In this document: piece after piece, positions 1 to 5,845 of the stretch
Numbering within the stretch: the first letter of the stretch is position 1
How the letters are laid out: every line of letters begins with the position of its first letter
Assembly: GCA_026395195.1 (NCBI GenBank)
Contig: JAPLZD010000037.1
Span: 1 to 7,169 of the forward strand
DNA from: Candidatus Staskawiczbacteria bacterium
Lineage (GTDB): Bacteria; Patescibacteriota; Minisyncoccia; Minisyncoccales; Staskawiczbacteraceae
Direction of reading: 5' to 3'
Length of the DNA stretch: 7,169 bases
The notes under the pieces: generated by a model
What the model was told of the DNA's origin: nothing
Seen by the model: the letters and a program-made list of their open reading frames with translations, nothing else
Databases searched by the model: none
Translations under genes and position numbers: made by a program

Positions 1-54
1 TTCATTATTTTATTATATCAAAATTGTAAAGGATTGTAAAACCTTTCTACATAT

Positions 55-83
55 TTGATAAATAATTATTTTTATGGTAAAAA
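55..83 (+). promoter_or_regulatory. Possible promoter of tRNA-Ser
   Basis: TTGATA at 55-60 matches the -35 consensus at five of six positions. After a 17-nt spacer, TAAAAA at 78-83 matches the -10 consensus at four of six. This spacing would place transcription start at about position 90, the first base of the mature tRNA-Ser. The region is very AT-rich, so a chance match is a real possibility. Confidence 0.3.
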
Positions 84-89
84 AAATGT

Positions 90-174
90 GGAGGAGTCGT
101 ATAGTGGCTATTACAACAGTCTTGAAAACTGTAACCCCTCACGGGGTTCGTGGGTTCGAGTCCCACCTCCTCCG
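90..174 (+). tRNA. tRNA-Ser (anticodon UGA)
   Basis: This is a class II tRNA. The acceptor stem GGAGGAG (90-96) pairs fully with CTCCTCC (167-173), and the discriminator is G174, as usual for serine tRNAs. The anticodon stem ACAGT/ACTGT encloses the loop CTTGAAA with anticodon TGA at 123-125, reading UCA and probably other UCN codons. The long variable arm has a 6-bp stem AACCCC/GGGGTT with loop TCAC. The T arm GTGGG-TTCGAGT-CCCAC is perfect. CCA is not encoded, so a CCA-adding enzyme is needed. A coding sequence begins 8 nt after the 3' end. Confidence 0.97.
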
Positions 175-182
175 CTTGCCTT

Positions 183-908
183 ATGACTTTTAGAAAAGAA
201 CTATTATTAATAATAATGTTTGTTGCGGCGGTTTTAGGTTTAGGATTTTTTTATTTTAAAAATGTAGAAGTTGTGAAAGCTCCAAATGAAAAAATAAACG
301 CCGTAGCAGTTGAGGACAAAAAAATAACAGATAATACAGATCCTTTCAAAATTGACATTACTTATCCGCAAATCTCAGGATTGGATGATTTTAACAAAAA
401 AGTAAAAGATATAATTGATAAAGAAATAAACGATTTTAAAACAAATTCTCTGGAAAATGACGCGGCAGTAAAACAAGTTGACCCTGTAGGTTATGCAAAA
501 TATCCACGCGAATATGAATTGGATATTTCATACGACAAAGGAGTTGTTGATGAAAATACTGTAAGCGTAATTATAAACATTTATAACTTTGAAGGCGGCG
601 CCCATGGCGCAAGCTATTCTAAGGCTGTAAATTACAGCCCTAAAACAAAAATAGAAATAAAATTGGCAAATTTATTTCCTGACCAGCCCGATTATTTAAA
701 AACAATATCCGACTTTGCTATTAAAGATTTAACAAAAAAAATTGACCCGCAAATGGCAGATAACTCATGGATAAATACCGGGGCCGGACCAAAAGAAGAA
801 AATTATTCTGTTTTTCTTATAAACAAAAATAATATTACATTTTACATTCAACAATACCAGGTGGCTGCAGGAGCGGCAGGATCTTTTAAAGTAATATTTC
901 CAAAATAG
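183..908 (+). CDS. Membrane-anchored DUF3298/RsiV-like protein
   Basis: The 241-residue protein has a short basic start (MTFRKE), one hydrophobic helix at about residues 6-25 with no clear cleavage site, and a long extracytoplasmic part, so it is probably anchored outside the cell membrane. Residues 53-135 resemble the DUF4163 region (DPFKIDITYPQI). The GGAH motif at 138-141 and the YQVAAGAAG segment at 225-233 are typical of the C-terminal DUF3298 domain. Family members include RsiV, a lysozyme-binding anti-sigma factor, and PdaC-type N-terminal domains; here no cytoplasmic anti-sigma domain or deacetylase domain is present, so the role is unknown, possibly envelope-related. The ATG at 183 is preferred over a GTG at 150 that lies inside the tRNA. 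It has no Shine-Dalgarno sequence and lies between two tRNAs with gaps of only 8 and 6 nt, so it is probably co-transcribed with them. Confidence 0.85.
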   Translation: MTFRKELLLIIMFVAAVLGLGFFYFKNVEVVKAPNEKINAVAVEDKKITDNTDPFKIDITYPQISGLDDFNKKVKDIIDKEINDFKTNSLENDAAVKQVDPVGYAKYPREYELDISYDKGVVDENTVSVIINIYNFEGGAHGASYSKAVNYSPKTKIEIKLANLFPDQPDYLKTISDFAIKDLTKKIDPQMADNSWINTGAGPKEENYSVFLINKNNITFYIQQYQVAAGAAGSFKVIFPK

Positions 909-914
909 AAATTT

Positions 915-986
915 GCGCCCATAGTTCAATGGATAGAATACAAGCTTGCGGAGCTTGGGATAGAGGTTCGAATCCCCTTGGGCGCA
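915..986 (+). tRNA. tRNA-Arg (anticodon GCG)
   Basis: The acceptor stem GCGCCCA (915-921) pairs fully with TGGGCGC (979-985), and the discriminator is A986. The anticodon stem CAAGC/GCTTG encloses TTGCGGA, giving anticodon GCG at 948-950, which reads CGC and CGU. The D loop AATGGATA contains the A20 position expected for arginine tRNAs. The T loop TTCGAAT is normal, but the T stem AGAGG/CCCCT has an A-C mismatch in the middle (51-63). CCA is not encoded. Most bacteria read CGN with an ACG anticodon edited to inosine, so G34 is unusual. The 5' end is 6 nt after the stop codon of the upstream gene. Confidence 0.93.
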
Positions 987-1009
987 CAGGAAAAGCACCA
1001 GTACCTTCA

Positions 1010-1028
1010 CACCTTGAAAGGAGGTGAT
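1010..1028 (+). promoter_or_regulatory. Near-perfect Shine-Dalgarno, possible masking hairpin
   Basis: AAGGAGGTGAT at 1018-1028 is complementary to the end of 16S rRNA over 11 bases, and GGAGG lies 9 nt before the ATG at 1034. No other gene in the window has such a site. CACCT at 1010-1014 can pair with AGGTG at 1022-1026 across a 7-nt loop and would cover part of the site. That could tune initiation, but five base pairs may also be chance. Confidence 0.75.
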
Positions 1029-1033
1029 GAAAA

Positions 1034-1375
1034 ATGAAGGGCGAAGGGCAGAAGAAGCAGGGTTTGGCTCCTCCAGACCAGGAGGCGGAGGAGAAACGGC
1101 TGTTGGCAGCGATAAATTTAGCCAACAGGATTAAGAGCATGGAGCAAGAAGTCCGGCGATACAAAAGGGAACGCTATCCGCTAAAATCAATTGAACAGAT
1201 TCTCCGCAAAATCCGCGAGCATTTCGGCGCTTTTGGAGAAGCGGTAGCAATCGCAATGGTTAAGCGGACTCACCGTCCCGAAGAGCTGGACTTGCCGTTC
1301 ATCGCAGAAGAAGAGGCAAAAATTCTGCAGCTGGGCCAGCCGTTGCTGGACCAAAATCAATCTGTCCGGAGTTAA
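1034..1375 (+). CDS. Small charged helical protein of unknown function
   Basis: I do not recognise this 113-residue protein. It is rich in Lys, Arg, Glu and Gln, has no signal peptide or membrane helix, and should be mostly alpha-helical. Residues 15-60 could form an amphipathic or coiled-coil stretch. Residues 61-75 (REHFGAFGEAVAIAM) are less charged and could be a core or contact surface. The start is fixed by the strong ribosome binding site, which makes a real, well-translated gene likely despite the lack of a known domain. Sampled sequence lines are about 50-55% G+C with CTG, GCG and CGG codons, against roughly 20-35% nearby, which suggests a different origin or high expression. It starts 47 nt after tRNA-Arg and may share its transcript. 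A hairpin 54 nt after the stop could end transcription. Confidence 0.72.
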   Translation: MKGEGQKKQGLAPPDQEAEEKRLLAAINLANRIKSMEQEVRRYKRERYPLKSIEQILRKIREHFGAFGEAVAIAMVKRTHRPEELDLPFIAEEEAKILQLGQPLLDQNQSVRS

Positions 1376-1429
1376 CGCTCCACGAGAGGCAAAAGGAGTG
1401 GAAAGATGGAATCACCTCTTGCACACTAA

Positions 1430-1457
1430 GGCGTCCCCGACTTTGTTCGCGGACGCC
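1430..1457 (+). terminator. Hairpin, possible terminator of the small gene
   Basis: GGCGTCC (1430-1436) pairs perfectly with GGACGCC (1451-1457). After a C-C mismatch, CGA (1438-1440) pairs with TCG (1447-1449), leaving a short loop. The stem is strong, but the following sequence AATTTATATA has no real T-run, so termination may be weak or factor-assisted. It marks the end of the GC-rich stretch. Confidence 0.5.
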
Positions 1458-1471
1458 AATTTATATATAAT
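1443..1471 (+). promoter_or_regulatory. Promoter of the DUF457-like gene
   Basis: A perfect -10 hexamer TATAAT lies at 1466-1471. TTGTTC at 1443-1448, spaced by 17 nt, is a moderate -35. Transcription would begin at about 1477-1478, which coincides with the ATG, so the mRNA may be leaderless. The -35 lies in the loop half of the preceding hairpin, so terminator and promoter overlap. Confidence 0.5.
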
Positions 1472-1476
1472 AAACA

Positions 1477-1986
1477 ATGGATATTATAAGCCATATTTTA
1501 ATCGGGAGGATAATCTCTTTCAATAAAAATTTAAAAACCCAAATCTATGCAATGTTTTTTTCTTTTTTGCCGGACTTGGGACAAATCCCTTTTTATATAT
1601 TTTTAGGCTGGAAAAATGCCAGGCCGTTCTTTTTCCCTCTAAACAGCGACTGGAATGGCGCCAGGGCGCTATATCCTTTTTTAACCGCCCTATGGGATAT
1701 TCCCCACAGCTTTTTTTTCGCTTTTTTAATTATTTTGCCGATTATTTTATTTTTTAAACTGCCGAAAATTTCTTTCTTTGCTTATTTATTACATTTGATA
1801 ATTGACATCCCAACTCACTCCGGAGAGTGGGCGGTAAAACCATTTTATCCGATAAATTATACATTTGGCGGAGCAACTAATGCTTGGGCGTTGCCAATTT
1901 GGGCAATGATTATTTTTTGGATTATTTTTTTGCTGATAATAATTTTTCTTAAAAAAATAAATGATAGGTCTTTCAACAAAAATTGA
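1477..1986 (+). CDS. DUF457/YdjM-like integral membrane protein
   Basis: The 169-residue protein has hydrophobic helices at about residues 24-44, 76-95, 97-111 and 138-158. Conserved-looking polar residues sit at the membrane edges: H6 (DIISHILIG), D33 (FLPDLGQ), H77 (DIPHSFF), and H106, D110 and H114 in LLHLIIDIPTHSGE. This H-D-H pattern with a hydrophobic scaffold fits the DUF457 (YdjM, LexA-regulated inner membrane) family, which is thought to be metal-dependent hydrolases with unknown substrates. Catalysis here is inference. The ATG has no Shine-Dalgarno sequence but a TATAAT box ends 5 nt before it. The last 26 nt overlap recG in another frame, so the two are probably co-transcribed. SOS regulation, known for E. 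coli YdjM, is not shown here: I saw no LexA box. Confidence 0.75.
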   Translation: MDIISHILIGRIISFNKNLKTQIYAMFFSFLPDLGQIPFYIFLGWKNARPFFFPLNSDWNGARALYPFLTALWDIPHSFFFAFLIILPIILFFKLPKISFFAYLLHLIIDIPTHSGEWAVKPFYPINYTFGGATNAWALPIWAMIIFWIIFLLIIIFLKKINDRSFNKN

Positions 1987-4147
1987 AGAAATTCCAAAAG
2001 TTGGCGTTGCCTACGCAAAAAAGTTAAAAAAGTTCGGCATAAAAACAGTGCAGGACCTGCTTTTTTATTTTCCGGCAAGATATGATGATTTTTCAGAAAT
2101 AATTTCAATAAAGGAAGCCCACCAAAGATTAGGCCAGACTGTCTGCGTGCAAGGACAAATTACAGAAATTGAGAACACGAATACTTTCAAAAAATTTATG
2201 TCCTTAACCGAGGCGACCATTCAAGACAGAGATGGAGAAATAAAAGTTATTTGGTTTAACCAGCCTTACTTGGCAAAAAGCTTAAAAGAAGTTGATTTTG
2301 TCTGCCTGGCCGGCAAAATTTCTCTTTATAAAGAAGGAATTTATTTGAACAATCCGGCTTACGAAAGAATAAATGAAATCGGGGAAAATGAAGAACTCAC
2401 TCACACGGGCCGTATTGTGCCGGTTTATGCAGAAACAAGAGGAGTAACTTCGCGCTGGCTAAGATATGTAATAAAACCGTTGCTTTACAGGTTTTGCGAC
2501 CAAATTCAGGAATCTTTGCCTGAAGAAATAATTAAAAAATATAAATTTTTGCCGATTCAGGAAGCTGTATGGCAGCTGCATTTTCCAGATTCATTTGAAC
2601 ATGCCGACGCAGCCAAAAGCCGCTTTTCATTTGAAGAACTTTTTTTGATACAGCTGAATGTTTTGAAAAAAAAAATAAAATTGATGATAAAAAAAGCGCC
2701 GGCTTGTAAAATGGATGCAGATTTGATGAAAAAATTTACAGACTCTCTGCCCTTTCAACTGACCGACTCGCAAAAAAAATGCGCCTTTGCAATTTTAAAG
2801 GATTTAGAAAAATCAGTTCCAATGTCGCGGCTTTTAGAAGGCGACGTTGGCTCGGGAAAAACAGTTGTAGCAGCGATGTGTGCACTAAATGTTGTAAAAT
2901 GCGGGCACCAGGTTGCTTTTATGGCGCCAACAGAAATTTTAGCAAAACAGCATTTCAAAACAGTTTCAGAATTACTAAAAAACTTTGACGTTAAAGTTGG
3001 AATGATGACTGGAAAAGATGCAAGAATTTGCCGGGGCGGCGAAACCTTTGAAGTTTCCAAAAAAAGTTTCAAGGGCGACTTAGAGTTTGACCAAATAGAC
3101 ATTGCCATTGGGACTCATTCTTTAATCCAAAAAGGGGTTGAATTTAGCAAATTGGGGCTGGTAATTTTAGACGAACAGCACAGATTTGGCGTTGAACAAA
3201 GAGATCATTTGATAAAAAATAAAAAGCTTGTCCCCCACCTGCTTTCAATGACAGCAACTCCAATTCCGCGCACCTTGGCTTTGACTGTTTATGGAGACTT
3301 GGATTTATGTTTGATTGATGAAATGCCAAAAAACAGAAAGAAAGTAAAAACAATTATTGTAGAACCATCGCAACGCAAAGAAGCCTATGAATTTATAAAA
3401 AAAGAAGTAAGCGATGGCAAAGGAGTTTTTGTTATTCATCCAAAAATTGAATCAAATGCCTCAAAATTAAAAGAAATTTTGGAAAAAAGCGGACCTATAA
3501 ATGGCTCGTTTATCCCGCAAAATTACGCGCCAATGTCTTTGTCATCATTAGCGATTAATGAAGTAAAAGCTTTGAAAGAAGAATATGAAAAATTATCAAA
3601 AGAAGTTTTCCCTGATTTGAGAATTACAATGCTTCACGGAAAAATGAAGCCAGCTGAAAAAGAAAGAATAATGCTGGATTTTAAAAAAGGAGAAATAGAT
3701 ATTTTGCTTTCAACTTCTGTTGTTGAGGTTGGCGTTGATGTGCCAAGAGCCACAATTATGATGATTGAGGGAGCAGAACGCTTCGGACTTTCACAGCTTC
3801 ACCAATTTAGAGGAAGGGTCGGCAGAAGCGACATGCAATCTTATTGCTTTTTGTTTACCACAGACCCAAGCATGTTAAACAGAAAAAGATTAAAAGCCTT
3901 GGTTGAATGCAATAATGGCTTTGAATTAGCTGAAAAAGATTTGGAAATCCGCGGGCCTGGAAGCTTGTACGGAACCGTTCAATCCGGAATTCCTGACATG
4001 GCAATGCAGGGGCTTTCAAATATATTTTTGGTAGAAAAAACCCGCGCAGCTGCCAAAGAAATTTTAGAAAAAGATCCCGAATTAAAAAATTATCCCCAGC
4101 TCAAAGAGCGTCTCAAACAATTCCAATCCCGCATCCACTTTGAATAA
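1961..4147 (+). CDS. recG: ATP-dependent DNA helicase RecG
   Basis: RecG remodels stalled replication forks and branch-migrates Holliday junctions. The 728-residue protein is complete. The N-terminal part (LSTKIEEIPKVG, then VQDLLFYFPARYDD) is the usual RecG opening. An OB-fold wedge lies at about residues 60-150. The helicase core has a Q-motif-like segment (FQLTDSQKKCAFAI), Walker A GDVGSGKT at 294-301, DEQH at 404-407, TATP from 431, and QLHQFRGRVGR at 612-622. About 57 residues separate HPKIE (493-497) from RITMLHGKMK (from 554), roughly 25-30 more than I expect from the E. coli protein, so a lineage insert is likely. The ATG at 1961 lies inside the upstream gene; it is chosen because the family N-terminus starts there, and no Shine-Dalgarno sequence is visible, which suggests coupled translation. 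Confidence 0.97.
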   Translation: MIGLSTKIEEIPKVGVAYAKKLKKFGIKTVQDLLFYFPARYDDFSEIISIKEAHQRLGQTVCVQGQITEIENTNTFKKFMSLTEATIQDRDGEIKVIWFNQPYLAKSLKEVDFVCLAGKISLYKEGIYLNNPAYERINEIGENEELTHTGRIVPVYAETRGVTSRWLRYVIKPLLYRFCDQIQESLPEEIIKKYKFLPIQEAVWQLHFPDSFEHADAAKSRFSFEELFLIQLNVLKKKIKLMIKKAPACKMDADLMKKFTDSLPFQLTDSQKKCAFAILKDLEKSVPMSRLLEGDVGSGKTVVAAMCALNVVKCGHQVAFMAPTEILAKQHFKTVSELLKNFDVKVGMMTGKDARICRGGETFEVSKKSFKGDLEFDQIDIAIGTHSLIQKGVEFSKLGLVILDEQHRFGVEQRDHLIKNKKLVPHLLSMTATPIPRTLALTVYGDLDLCLIDEMPKNRKKVKTIIVEPSQRKEAYEFIKKEVSDGKGVFVIHPKIESNASKLKEILEKSGPINGSFIPQNYAPMSLSSLAINEVKALKEEYEKLSKEVFPDLRITMLHGKMKPAEKERIMLDFKKGEIDILLSTSVVEVGVDVPRATIMMIEGAERFGLSQLHQFRGRVGRSDMQSYCFLFTTDPSMLNRKRLKALVECNNGFELAEKDLEIRGPGSLYGTVQSGIPDMAMQGLSNIFLVEKTRAAAKEILEKDPELKNYPQLKERLKQFQSRIHFE

Positions 4148-4158
4148 AAATAATTTAA

Positions 4159-4359
4159 TTATTGGTTTAGGCAGATGTTTTTTATGGCTTCTACAGCATA
4201 ATTAAGAGCCTGATACCAGATAATAGAACTGATAATAACCCCTGCAACTAGGCCGGCTAAAGAAGATGCTAGTGTGTATCCTAATCTGACTCTAAAGGGC
4301 CTATTTTCTTCTGAGACAAACTCTCTAAAAAAATTTCTGATGAATGATTTTTTTGCCAT
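4159..4359 (-). CDS. Small single-helix membrane protein
   Basis: This 66-residue protein is not recognised. A basic N-terminus (MAKKSFIRNFFREF) is followed by one hydrophobic segment at about residues 27-50 (GYTLASSLAGLVAGVIISSIIWY), rich in small residues that could support helix packing, and a short tail. By the positive-inside rule the N-terminus should face the cytoplasm. It lies 68 nt downstream of the glycosyltransferase on the same strand, with no hairpin terminator between, and its stop is 11 bp from the end of the convergent recG. There is no Shine-Dalgarno sequence; a TATAAT lies 20 nt upstream. The length, composition and lack of a competing gene favour a real gene, but nothing confirms expression. 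Confidence 0.62.
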   Translation of the reverse strand: MAKKSFIRNFFREFVSEENRPFRVRLGYTLASSLAGLVAGVIISSIIWYQALNYAVEAIKNICLNQ

Positions 4360-4379
4360 TTAATTTAAATTTTTAGTAA

Positions 4380-4385
4380 ATTATA
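4380..4385 (-). promoter_or_regulatory. Possible -10 box of the small membrane protein gene
   Basis: On the minus strand this is a perfect TATAAT that would start transcription at about 4373, giving a 14-nt leader before the ATG. No convincing -35 is present. A second minus-strand TATAAT lies at 4403-4408. The region is very AT-rich, so both may be chance. Confidence 0.3.
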
Positions 4386-4427
4386 TTAGTGTTGTTTATT
4401 CCATTATACACCAAAAAAATATAAAAA

Positions 4428-5738
4428 CTACTTGCGTATCTTTTCTGTAACCCAAAAGCCCATGTAACGGCCCAGCATTAAGCGGATCTGGGCATCAAGA
4501 GCCGGAAGAGCGCCGAACAGAATTAAAGTTACAGGCAAAAATATCCATTGCAAAAAGACGGTGGATTTTTTATACCATCGGACATACCATTTAAATTCTT
4601 TTGGAACTGGCGGCAAAAGCATTGTTGAAAGGACGGCTGAAACAAGCATTCCAATCATGGAAATTGTCATAATTCTCGAGGTCAAAATGGGCAGGTTAAA
4701 AGACAAAACCGTAAAATTGAATTTTTGCCCGCCAAGCAAAATTGGCAACCAGCCCAGCAAAAACAGCAGAAGCGCGGCAGTCGCCCAAGACCAAAATCCG
4801 TCGAGAATTGTGTAGATTTGGGAAAATTTCGCGGAAGTGGATATTTTTCTGTTATTTAAGAATCCAAATATTATGTATGGAATTTCGTCGCAACCCCACG
4901 CCCATCGCTTTTGCTGTTTGTACTGGTTTATTGCAGTTTGCCAAAAATTCTTTGCCATAACCGCATCCATAGAAACCATATAATAAACAGGCACAACCCG
5001 GTAATCTCCGTCGTAATATAAATAAGCTTTCCAAAAAATCCGCGAGTCATCTGAAACCACATTGGCAGGATACTCAACCTCAAAAAATACTTTTGCAGGA
5101 ATTGTATGCGAAGAATAAGTGGTTAACTTTTCCGCCCTTTCCTGCTGAATCATCTGCCAAAAAGTATTCGAAGTGGAAACAACGCGCGAAAAAGCGGGAG
5201 CCGACCAAATATTATTGTTATAAACCGGCACCGGCTGATAGCTCGCCTGCATGGGGTTTTTTTCAGTTAAATAATGCCAGGTAACGCAGGCAAAATAACC
5301 GGGGAAAACTTTTGTATCAATATCAAAAGCGGAAAATAAAATATTTTCGTAAGGAATTTTTAAATGGTCTATCAATTTTTTTGCCTCTTTTCCGGCCCAG
5401 GCGGCATTAGAACCCTTTCCGCCAATTTCGTTTGGTTTCCATTTTGGAAGCCTTCTTAATTCCTTTAGCCATTCTTTTTTCATATTACTTTTAACCCTAA
5501 AATAACCGGCGATTTGGTGCACAGAAAAATACAAAATCCTAAAAAGATAATAAAAACAAAAACAAATAATAAAAATTGCCACCCAGGAAGGCACCAGCCA
5601 AGAAAAGACAAACACGCCTAAAAGTGTGCCCAAACTTAGAATTGCAGGAATCATTTCAAAAAATCTATACAGCCGTCTTTCCTTCGGATTTTTAATATCC
5701 GAGGCTTTTGAAATATTTAAGTACTCTTTTTTCTCCAT
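4428..5738 (-). CDS. Membrane family 2 glycosyltransferase missing half its fold
   Basis: The 436-residue protein resembles polytopic GT2 enzymes that use nucleotide sugars to build envelope polysaccharide. Two membrane helices lie at about residues 29-72 and three more at about 309-336, 352-376 and 394-414. Between them are GKGSNAAW (108-114), the FDIDT DxD motif (138-142), SDDSRIFW (229-236, the acid region that is usually ED) and QQKRWAWG (275-282, the Q/RxxRW motif). The C-terminal LPALDAQIRLMLGRYMGFWV is typical of these proteins. Missing is the first beta-alpha-beta half of the GT-A domain, with its PxYNE-like segment and first nucleotide-binding Asp: LPKWK (97-101) runs straight into PNEIGGKGS. 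The frame is intact. It may be inactive, altered, dependent on a partner, or an assembly artefact. The ATG lies one nucleotide after tRNA-Glu, with no Shine-Dalgarno sequence. Confidence 0.85.
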   Translation of the reverse strand: MEKKEYLNISKASDIKNPKERRLYRFFEMIPAILSLGTLLGVFVFSWLVPSWVAIFIICFCFYYLFRILYFSVHQIAGYFRVKSNMKKEWLKELRRLPKWKPNEIGGKGSNAAWAGKEAKKLIDHLKIPYENILFSAFDIDTKVFPGYFACVTWHYLTEKNPMQASYQPVPVYNNNIWSAPAFSRVVSTSNTFWQMIQQERAEKLTTYSSHTIPAKVFFEVEYPANVVSDDSRIFWKAYLYYDGDYRVVPVYYMVSMDAVMAKNFWQTAINQYKQQKRWAWGCDEIPYIIFGFLNNRKISTSAKFSQIYTILDGFWSWATAALLLFLLGWLPILLGGQKFNFTVLSFNLPILTSRIMTISMIGMLVSAVLSTMLLPPVPKEFKWYVRWYKKSTVFLQWIFLPVTLILFGALPALDAQIRLMLGRYMGFWVTEKIRK

Positions 5739-5739
5739 G

Positions 5740-5814
5740 TGGCCCTACCGGGATTTGAACCCGGGTTTTATGCTTGAAAAGCACGCGTCCTGGACCAGGC
5801 TAGACGATAGGGCC
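5740..5814 (-). tRNA. tRNA-Glu (anticodon UUC)
   Basis: Read on the minus strand, the acceptor stem GGCCCTA/TAGGGCC is perfect with discriminator A. The D arm GTCT/GGAC and the TCGTCTAG opening are typical of glutamate tRNAs. The anticodon loop TTTTCAA carries TTC (plus-strand GAA at 5776-5778), reading GAA and GAG. The T arm CCGGG-TTCAAAT-CCCGG is perfect. The anticodon stem CGTGC/GCATA has a C-A mismatch at its outer pair (27-43) and a G-U next to it. CCA is not encoded. The glycosyltransferase ATG follows after a single nucleotide. Confidence 0.95.
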
Positions 5815-5819
5815 CCTAT

Positions 5820-5843
5820 ACAAAAATCCTTAAGGATTTTTGT
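5820..5843. repeat. 24-bp perfect palindrome
   Basis: ACAAAAATCCTT at 5820-5831 is followed at once by its exact reverse complement AAGGATTTTTGT. As RNA it would form a hairpin with an A-tract before it and a T-tract after it on either strand, which resembles a bidirectional intrinsic terminator. It lies upstream of both tRNA-Glu (minus) and tsaD (plus), so termination is not obviously needed; a protein-binding operator or attenuator is possible. Confidence 0.85.
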
Positions 5844-5845
5844 CG

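Noticed and set aside
28..46. AAAGG/CCTTT inverted repeat upstream of tRNA-Ser
   Set aside because: Only five pairs around a 9-nt loop and no T-run, so not convincing as a terminator.
150..182. Upstream GTG start for the DUF3298 gene
   Set aside because: It lies inside the T arm of tRNA-Ser; the ATG at 183 gives a sensible basic start followed by a membrane helix.
765..1164. Minus-strand open frames antisense to the DUF3298 gene end, tRNA-Arg and the small gene
   Set aside because: They translate the antisense of a tRNA (RPRGFEPLSQAPQ is a typical tRNA shadow) and oppose better-supported genes.
915..1457. Integrative element in tRNA-Arg
   Set aside because: I found no direct repeat of the tRNA 3' end near the far side of the GC-rich segment, and no integrase gene.
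2755..3353. Open frames on both strands inside recG
   Set aside because: They are out of frame with a complete, motif-rich RecG and show no domain or start signal.
4149..4163. AT-only inverted repeat AATAAT-TTA-ATTATT between recG and the convergent small gene
   Set aside because: Six A-T pairs in AT-rich DNA are too weak to call a terminator.
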